NCBI GenBank assembly: GCA_051747505.1
Contig: JBNJGE010000122.1
Span: 1 to 10,609, forward strand
Length of the DNA stretch: 10,609 nt
Reading direction: 5' to 3'
Origin: Albimonas sp051747505
GTDB lineage: Bacteria; Pseudomonadota; Alphaproteobacteria; Rhodobacterales; Rhodobacteraceae
The notes under the pieces are model-generated. The model was not told where the DNA came from. It made no database searches and worked only from the letters and a program-made list of their open reading frames with translations. Position 1 is the stretch's first letter, and each line of letters starts with the position of its first letter. Both the position numbers and the translations under genes were made by a program. This document shows positions 6,159-10,609 of the stretch, in pieces.

Positions 6159-7441
6159 TGCCGCGCGCCTTCCTGCTGGTCATGGACAGCGTGGGCATCG
6201 GCGGCGCGCCCGACGCCGCGCGCTTCGGCGACGCGGGCGCCGACACGGTGGGTCACATCGCCCAGGCCTGCGCCGCCGGGCGCTGCGAAGAGGGGCGCAC
6301 CGGCCCGCTGCATCTGCCCAACCTCTCGGCTCTCGGCCTCGGCGAGGCCGCCCGGCTGGCCTCGGGCGCCGCGCCGCCGGGCCTGGGCCCTCACCGGCAG
6401 GGCGTGTGGGCCGTGGGCGAGGAGGTCTCCCCCGGCAAGGACACCATCACCGGCCACTGGGAGCTTGCCGGCGCGCCGCTGGGCGAGGCCTGGCACTATT
6501 TCCCGAAGACCGTCCCCGCGCTGCCCCGGGCGCTGACGGACCGGCTGATCGCCGAGTTCGGCCTGCCCGGCGTTCTGGGCGACCGCCACGCCTCGGGGAC
6601 CGAGATACTGGAGGAGCTGGGCGAGGAGAGCCTGCGGACGGGCAGGCCGATCCTCTACACCTCCGCCGACTCGGTCCTGCAGATCGCGGCCCATGAGGAG
6701 GCTTTCGGGCTGGAGCGGCTCTACGCCCTCTGCGCCGGGGCGCGCGCCGCGCTCGACGAGATGGGCCTGCGGGTGGGCCGGGTGATCGCGCGCCCCTTCC
6801 TCGGCCGCGCGGCCGGGGAGTTCGTGCGCACCGCGAACCGCCACGACTACGCCGTTCCGCCGCCCGAACCCACTTTGTGCGACCGCGTGCGCGCCGCCGG
6901 CGGGCGGACGATCGCCGTTGGCAAGATCGAGGACATCATGGCCGGGCAGGGGGTGAGCGAGAGCCTGAAGGGCCCGGACGACATGGCGCTCTTCGACCGC
7001 TGCCTGGAGGCGATGCGGGAGGGGCGCGACGGCGATTTCCTCTTCGCCAACTTCGTGGAGTTCGACAGCCTCTACGGCCATCGCCGCGATGTCTGCGGCT
7101 ACGCCCGCGCGCTCGAGGCCTTCGACGCCCGCCTGCCCGAGGCGCTGGCGGCCCTGCGCCCCGGCGACCTGATGATCGTCACCGCCGATCATGGCAACGA
7201 CCCGACCTGGCGCGGCACCGACCACACGCGCGAGCGGGTCCCGATGCTCTGCGCCGGGCCGGAGGTCGAGCCCGGCTCGGCCGGCCTGCGCGCCTTCGCC
7301 GACGCGGCCGGGACGCTGGCGCGGCATCTGGGCCTGCCGCCCGGCGCGCATGGCGCGTCGTTTCTCACCCGGGGCCCCGAGGGCCGCCTGCGGGCGGAGG
7401 CCGCGCGCGGCGCCGGAGACATCCGAGGGAATCGCCGATGA
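6158..7441 (+). CDS. deoB: Phosphopentomutase
   Basis: DeoB interconverts (deoxy)ribose-1-phosphate and the 5-phosphate, linking the phosphorylases to DeoC and the pentose phosphate pathway. It is an alkaline-phosphatase-fold, manganese-dependent enzyme. Visible motifs are the metal-binding D10 in MDSVGIGGAPDA, DTVGH (29-33), the phosphorylated-threonine loop GKDTITGHWE (93-102), FVEFDSLYGHRRDV, and the metal-binding TADHGNDPTWRGTDHTRE near the C-terminus. The 427 residues exceed the usual 390-410; the excess is an Arg/Ala-rich tail of about 24 residues after the LPPGAHGASFL end motif, running into the overlap with upp. The ATG has GGAGG at 6146-6150. The stop overlaps the upp start as ATGA. 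Confidence 0.97.
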   Translation: MPRAFLLVMDSVGIGGAPDAARFGDAGADTVGHIAQACAAGRCEEGRTGPLHLPNLSALGLGEAARLASGAAPPGLGPHRQGVWAVGEEVSPGKDTITGHWELAGAPLGEAWHYFPKTVPALPRALTDRLIAEFGLPGVLGDRHASGTEILEELGEESLRTGRPILYTSADSVLQIAAHEEAFGLERLYALCAGARAALDEMGLRVGRVIARPFLGRAAGEFVRTANRHDYAVPPPEPTLCDRVRAAGGRTIAVGKIEDIMAGQGVSESLKGPDDMALFDRCLEAMREGRDGDFLFANFVEFDSLYGHRRDVCGYARALEAFDARLPEALAALRPGDLMIVTADHGNDPTWRGTDHTRERVPMLCAGPEVEPGSAGLRAFADAAGTLARHLGLPPGAHGASFLTRGPEGRLRAEAARGAGDIRGNRR

Positions 7442-8076
7442 CCGAGCCGCGCCACCTGACCGTCGTCTCGCACCCGCTGGTCCAGCACAAGCTGACCCTG
7501 ATGCGCCGGCGGGAGACCTCCACAGCCGACTTCCGGCGCCTGCTGCGCGAGATCAGCCTGCTGCTGACCTACGAGGCGCTTTCGGACCTGCCGCTGGCCG
7601 AGACCCGCATCCGCACCCCCCTGACCGAGACGACCGCCCCGGTGCTGGCGGGGGAGGACCTGGCGCTGGTTTCAATCCTGCGGGCGGGCAACGGCCTTCT
7701 GGACGGCGTGCTGGAGCTGGCCCCCGCCGCGCGGGTCGGGTTCATCGGCCTCTACCGCAACGAGGAGACGCTGGAGCCGGTGCAGTACTACTGCAAGCTG
7801 CCCGACGCGCTCGGGCGCCGGCCCGTGCTCGTGGTGGACCCCATGCTGGCGACCGGCAACTCGTCGGCGGCGGCGGTGGACATCCTCAAGCGCGAGGGGG
7901 CGCGCGACATCCGCTTTCTCTGCCTGCTGGCCGCGCCCGAGGGCGTGGCGCGCATGAAGACTGCGCATCCGGACGTGGCCATCGTGACCGCGGCGGTGGA
8001 CGAGCGCCTGGACGAGCGCGGCTTCATCTTCCCGGGCCTTGGCGACGCCGGGGACCGGATGTTCGGCACGCGCTGA
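7438..8076 (+). CDS. upp: Uracil phosphoribosyltransferase
   Basis: Upp makes UMP from uracil and PRPP, so it salvages the base released from uridine and deoxyuridine by the upstream enzymes. The 212-residue sequence closely matches the bacterial family: HPLVQHKLTLMRR and LLTYEAL near the N-terminus, ILRAGNGLLDGVLE in the middle, YRNEETLEPVQYY, the PRPP-binding loop VVDPMLATGNS, and the uracil-binding C-terminus FIFPGLGDAGDRMFGT. The start is the ATG overlapping the deoB stop (7438-7441), with GAGGGA shortly upstream. It is the last gene of the operon. No T-rich terminator follows, only a short GC hairpin at 8077-8089 starting right after the stop codon. Confidence 0.98.
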   Translation: MTEPRHLTVVSHPLVQHKLTLMRRRETSTADFRRLLREISLLLTYEALSDLPLAETRIRTPLTETTAPVLAGEDLALVSILRAGNGLLDGVLELAPAARVGFIGLYRNEETLEPVQYYCKLPDALGRRPVLVVDPMLATGNSSAAAVDILKREGARDIRFLCLLAAPEGVARMKTAHPDVAIVTAAVDERLDERGFIFPGLGDAGDRMFGTR

Positions 8077-8089
8077 GGCCGCGCCGGCC
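8077..8089 (+). terminator. Short GC hairpin after upp, no T-run
   Basis: GGCCG (8077-8081) and CGGCC (8085-8089) pair around CGC directly after the upp stop. No T-tract follows, so it may only protect the 3' end or assist factor-dependent termination. Operon read-through into recA cannot be excluded. Confidence 0.25.
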
Positions 8090-8097
8090 GGATCCCG

Positions 8098-8114
8098 ATA
8101 ACTTCCTGTTAACC
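8098..8114. promoter_or_regulatory. CtrA-like motif ATAA-N7-TTAACC upstream of recA
   Basis: ATAA (8098-8101), seven bases, then TTAACC (8109-8114) matches the CtrA consensus TTAA-N7-TTAACC with one mismatch. It lies about 45 bp upstream of the LexA box. AT-rich tetramers with exact 7-bp spacing are unusual at this base composition, but binding is only inferred. Confidence 0.33.
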
Positions 8115-8156
8115 GCGCGCCGCGACCGTGGAGGACGGCAGCGTGGATTTTCGCTA

Positions 8157-8201
8157 TGTTCTCCTAAAGTTCCTGTGCTACACAGGGTCAAAAGGAGAAC
8201 A
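8157..8201. repeat. Concentric inverted repeats in the recA leader
   Basis: Outer arms TGTTCTCCT (8157-8165) and AGGAGAACA (8193-8201) and inner arms CCTGTG (8172-8177) and CACAGG (8181-8186) share one centre at base 8179, with 16 of 22 positions paired overall. The left half carries the LexA box. The right half, read on the minus strand, is a degraded copy of it (GTTC-N7-GACC). Confidence 0.8.
8158..8172 (+). promoter_or_regulatory. LexA (SOS) operator of recA, GTTC-N7-GTTC
   Basis: GTTC (8158-8161), TCCTAAA, GTTC (8169-8172) is an exact match to the direct-repeat LexA box established for alphaproteobacteria, including Rhodobacter. It lies 79 bp upstream of the recA start and predicts LexA repression relieved by DNA damage. 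A TAAAGT (8165-8170) inside the box could be a -10, but no clear -35 accompanies it. Confidence 0.88.
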
Positions 8202-8251
8202 AAGGCGGCGCTTGGCAGGGCCGGGCGCCTGTGGGACAACGGAGGCAGGCC

Positions 8252-9322
<1,071 letters not shown>

Positions 9323-9328
9323 GCCTCT

Positions 9329-9352
9329 CGGGGGCGGCGCCGGCCGCCCCCG
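9329..9352. terminator. Strong GC hairpin after recA
   Basis: A 10-bp stem (9329-9338 with 9343-9352: a C, five G, then CGGC and its complement) closes a GCCG loop six bases after the recA stop. The T-run is poor (GCTTC), which is common in very GC-rich genomes. It could also serve transcription arriving from the minus strand. Confidence 0.6.
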
Positions 9353-9354
9353 CT

Positions 9355-9549
9355 TCACATCGGCAGCAGGATCGCGGCCATGGCCGCCATGCCCGGATCC
9401 TCGACCGGCGTGACCGCGCTCGGCGGCACGGAAAGGACATTGCCCGTGCCCGGGCGCTTCCACGACTCGACCGGCCTCGCTTGGGCCTCGGCAGCGCGCT
9501 CCGCTCGTGGCGAAAGCGCAGCCGCATCCAAGGATGGCGCCTTGAGCAA
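9355..9549 (-). pseudogene. Doubtful 64-codon antisense ORF, possible 3' gene remnant
   Basis: This minus-strand frame lies between recA and the tRNA and ends three bases before the recA hairpin. Its last 37 or so codons (ESWKRPGTGNVLSVPPSAVT onward, ending GMAAMAAILLPM) have the strong G/C third-position bias of real genes here, while the first 24 or so do not. The only start codons are TTG (9549 or 9534), with no ribosome site, and the tRNA blocks extension upstream. This fits the surviving 3' end of a broken gene, or a chance frame in GC-rich DNA. I do not recognise the sequence. Confidence 0.25.
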
Positions 9550-9559
9550 TTGAAATGGC

Positions 9560-9635
9560 TGGCGCCGGTCGAGGGACTCGAACCCCCGGCATCCTGATTA
9601 CAAATCAGGCGCTCTACCAGCTGAGCTAGACCGGC
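9560..9635 (-). tRNA. tRNA-Thr (anticodon UGU)
   Basis: The minus strand folds into a complete 76-nt cloverleaf: acceptor GCCGGTC/GACCGGC, D arm GCTC-AGCTGGTA-GAGC, anticodon arm CCTGA-TTTGTAA-TCAGG with anticodon TGT (9600-9602), a 5-nt variable loop, T arm GGGGG-TTCGAGT-CCCTC (one G-U pair), and an encoded CCA (9560-9562). The base before CCA is G. It reads ACA and, by wobble, other Thr codons. It is a single gene with its own likely promoter. Confidence 0.96.
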
Positions 9636-9649
9636 CTGCCGCGCCTGCG

Positions 9650-9678
9650 TTGGTAGTCCGATCCGTCCCGTCGGGCAA
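9650..9678 (-). promoter_or_regulatory. Likely sigma-70-type promoter of tRNA-Thr
   Basis: On the minus strand TTGCCC (9678-9673) and TACCAA (9655-9650) are separated by 17 bp. The -10 lies 14 bp before the mature tRNA end, leaving a leader of about 7 nt. Position and spacing are right for a tRNA promoter; the hexamers match the consensus at four and three bases. Confidence 0.45.
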
Positions 9679-9690
9679 GACGCCGCCCGC

Positions 9691-9716
9691 GGAACCGCCC
9701 TCGCGCGCCCCGCGTT
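9691..9716 (+). promoter_or_regulatory. Candidate EcfG/sigma-T general-stress promoter
   Basis: GGAAC (9691-9695), 17 bases, then CGTT (9713-9716) matches exactly the alphaproteobacterial general-stress consensus GGAAC-N16/17-CGTT. Transcription would start near 9723, giving a leader of about 22 nt that contains the GGAGG ribosome site of the small gene at 9745. It is divergent from the tRNA promoter, with 12 bp between the two -35 elements. Confidence 0.5.
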
Positions 9717-9744
9717 CCCGACGCGTGTCGAAAGGGAGGACCGG

Positions 9745-9972
9745 ATGCCCGAGCGCAAGCGATCGAAGGACGGGACGCGCGAGACCGAGGAGATGTTCGA
9801 CGAGCTCGGCGAACCCGGCGTGGCCGGCCGCAAGGGCGGCGACCTCGCCCGCCGCAAGGGCGTGGAGGACGAGGAGAAGCGCGCCTATGAACGCCCCGCC
9901 GGCGCCACCCGCGTGACCAAGTCCGAGGAGCGCGAGGGCGGCGAGACGGACGAGGACAAGGACGCGGGCTGA
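9745..9972 (+). CDS. Small charged, probably disordered protein of unknown function
   Basis: The ORF encodes 75 residues and has a strong ribosome site (GGAGG, 9735-9739, five bases from the ATG). The protein is rich in Glu, Asp, Lys, Arg and Gly, with no Cys or Trp and no hydrophobic segment. It contains two related basic stretches, GRKGGDLARRKG and EEKRAYERP, and an acidic tail (TDEDKDAG). There is no signal peptide or membrane span, and I recognise no domain. Such small hydrophilic proteins often belong to stress regulons, which would fit the GGAAC-N17-CGTT element upstream; that is inference. A GC hairpin follows the stop and then glyQ. It is likely a real gene, given the ribosome site and codon bias, but of unknown role. 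Confidence 0.72.
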   Translation: MPERKRSKDGTRETEEMFDELGEPGVAGRKGGDLARRKGVEDEEKRAYERPAGATRVTKSEEREGGETDEDKDAG

Positions 9973-9975
9973 CCG

Positions 9976-9990
9976 CGCGCCCCGGGCGCG
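9976..9990 (+). terminator. GC hairpin after the small gene, weak terminator
   Basis: CGCGCC (9976-9981) and GGCGCG (9985-9990) pair around a 3-nt loop, four bases after the TGA. Only TT follows, so termination strength is doubtful. Confidence 0.3.
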
Positions 9991-10019
9991 TTGACCTCGC
10001 CTGCGGCCGTGGATACCTC
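9991..10019 (+). promoter_or_regulatory. Possible glyQ promoter
   Basis: TTGACC (9991-9996) is a five-of-six match to the -35 consensus and is followed after 17 bp by TACCTC (10014-10019), a weak -10. It lies about 50 bp upstream of the glyQ start and directly after the preceding hairpin. This suggests glyQ is transcribed independently of the small gene. Confidence 0.4.
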
Positions 10020-10070
10020 TTCGCCCGCGCGCCGCCGGGGCGCGGGCGATCGAGGACGAGGCCGGAACGC

Positions 10071-10609
10071 ATGCAGCAGGCGCGGGCGCGGGACAGCGGG
10101 CCGACGGGAAAGCCCCGCTCCTTCCAGGAGGTCATTCTCAGGCTGCAGGACTACTGGGCCGCGCAGGGCTGCGCGGTGCTGCAGCCCTATGATCTGGAGG
10201 TCGGCGCCGGCACCTTCCACCCGGCCACCACCCTTCGCGCGCTGGGCTCGCGCCCCTGGGCGGCGGCCTATGTCCAGCCCTCGCGCCGGCCCACGGACGG
10301 GCGCTACGGCGACAACCCCAACCGGCTGCAGCACTACTACCAGTTCCAGGTCCTCATCAAACCGAGCCCGCCGGACCTCCAGGAGCTCTATCTCGGCTCG
10401 CTGGAGGCCATCGGCATCGACATGGCCCTCCACGACATCCGCTTCGTGGAGGACGACTGGGAGAGCCCGACGCTCGGCGCCTGGGGGCTGGGCTGGGAGG
10501 TCTGGTGCGACGGCATGGAGGTCAGCCAGTTCACCTATTTCCAGCAGGTCGGCGGGCATGACTGCCGCCCCGTCTCTGGCGAGCTGACCTACGGGCTGGA
10601 GCGGCTGGC
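10071..10609 (+). CDS. glyQ: Glycyl-tRNA synthetase alpha subunit, N-terminal part, truncated by window edge
   Basis: GlyQ is the catalytic alpha chain of the bacterial alpha2-beta2 glycyl-tRNA synthetase, which activates glycine and charges tRNA-Gly with GlyS. The 179 codons present contain the family's N-terminal hallmarks: SFQEVILRLQDYWAAQGCAV, LQPYDLEVGAGTFHPATTLR, YVQPSRRPTDGRYGDNPNRL, QHYYQFQVLIKPSP, DIRFVEDDWESPTLGAWGLG and EVSQFTYFQQVGG. The frame is open to the window's end at ELTYGLERL. The ATG at 10071 adds about 16 residues before the conserved SFQE; the ribosome site is poor (GAGG repeats about nine bases or more upstream), and no better start is visible. glyS would be expected downstream, outside the window. 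Confidence 0.96.
   Translation, partial: MQQARARDSGPTGKPRSFQEVILRLQDYWAAQGCAVLQPYDLEVGAGTFHPATTLRALGSRPWAAAYVQPSRRPTDGRYGDNPNRLQHYYQFQVLIKPSPPDLQELYLGSLEAIGIDMALHDIRFVEDDWESPTLGAWGLGWEVWCDGMEVSQFTYFQQVGGHDCRPVSGELTYGLERL

Noticed and set aside
8189..8214. Ribosome-site-like AGGAG with a downstream TTG in the recA leader, considered as a short leader ORF
   Set aside because: The TTG is out of the recA frame, spacing from AGGAG is too long, and the AGGAG is explained as the right arm of the dyad.
9535..9566. GGCGCC repeated inside and just beyond the tRNA 3' end, considered as an attachment-site duplication
   Set aside because: The shared string is only 6-7 bases and self-palindromic, and there is no integrase or second tRNA 3' end nearby.

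Overview
The window looks like chromosomal DNA from a very GC-rich alphaproteobacterium, most likely Rhodobacterales or a close relative. The evidence is the strongly G/C-ending codons, the gene families present (a RodZ-like protein next to ispG, a Rhodobacter-type RecA, glyQ), and a perfect alphaproteobacterial LexA box (GTTC-N7-GTTC) in front of recA. I see no insertion sequence, integrase, prophage gene, CRISPR array or rRNA. This is mostly core housekeeping DNA, and the less ordinary signals lie in the gaps between genes.

Layout. (1) 1-1927, minus strand: a RodZ-like helix-turn-helix membrane protein followed by the first 166 codons of ispG (MEP isoprenoid pathway), which runs off the left edge. 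(2) 1928-2213: a divergent intergenic region with a perfect 9-bp hairpin, a CtrA-like motif, nearby GANTC sites and further dyads. (3) 2214-8076, plus strand: a compact nucleoside-salvage operon of a histidine phosphatase, cdd, a trimeric-type purine nucleoside phosphorylase, deoC, deoA, deoB and upp. Every junction is a 4-base ATGA or 1-base TGATG overlap except deoC-deoA. That 111-bp gap holds a 15-codon ORF, coupled to deoC by the same ATGA overlap, which ends one base before a terminator-like GC hairpin with a T5 run. (4) 8077-9352: recA with an SOS operator built into a large concentric dyad, and a strong GC hairpin after the gene. (5) 9353-10070: a doubtful antisense ORF remnant, tRNA-Thr(UGU) on the minus strand, and a 75-residue charged protein whose upstream region matches the EcfG/sigma-T general-stress promoter consensus (GGAAC-N17-CGTT). 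(6) 10071 to the end: the start of glyQ (glycyl-tRNA synthetase alpha chain).

How the genes work together. Cdd turns (deoxy)cytidine into (deoxy)uridine. DeoA and the purine nucleoside phosphorylase release bases and (deoxy)ribose-1-phosphate. DeoB isomerises the sugar-1-phosphates to 5-phosphates, and DeoC cleaves deoxyribose-5-phosphate to acetaldehyde and glyceraldehyde-3-phosphate. Upp converts released uracil to UMP. The leading histidine phosphatase is unassigned but is translationally coupled to cdd, so a role at the nucleotide-to-nucleoside step is a reasonable hypothesis. No regulator or nucleoside transporter gene is present in the window.

No wholly new multi-gene system is evident. 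The best leads are the putative stress-type promoter with its small disordered protein, the concentric recA operator, the short ORF plus hairpin inside the deo operon, and the phosphatase at the operon head.
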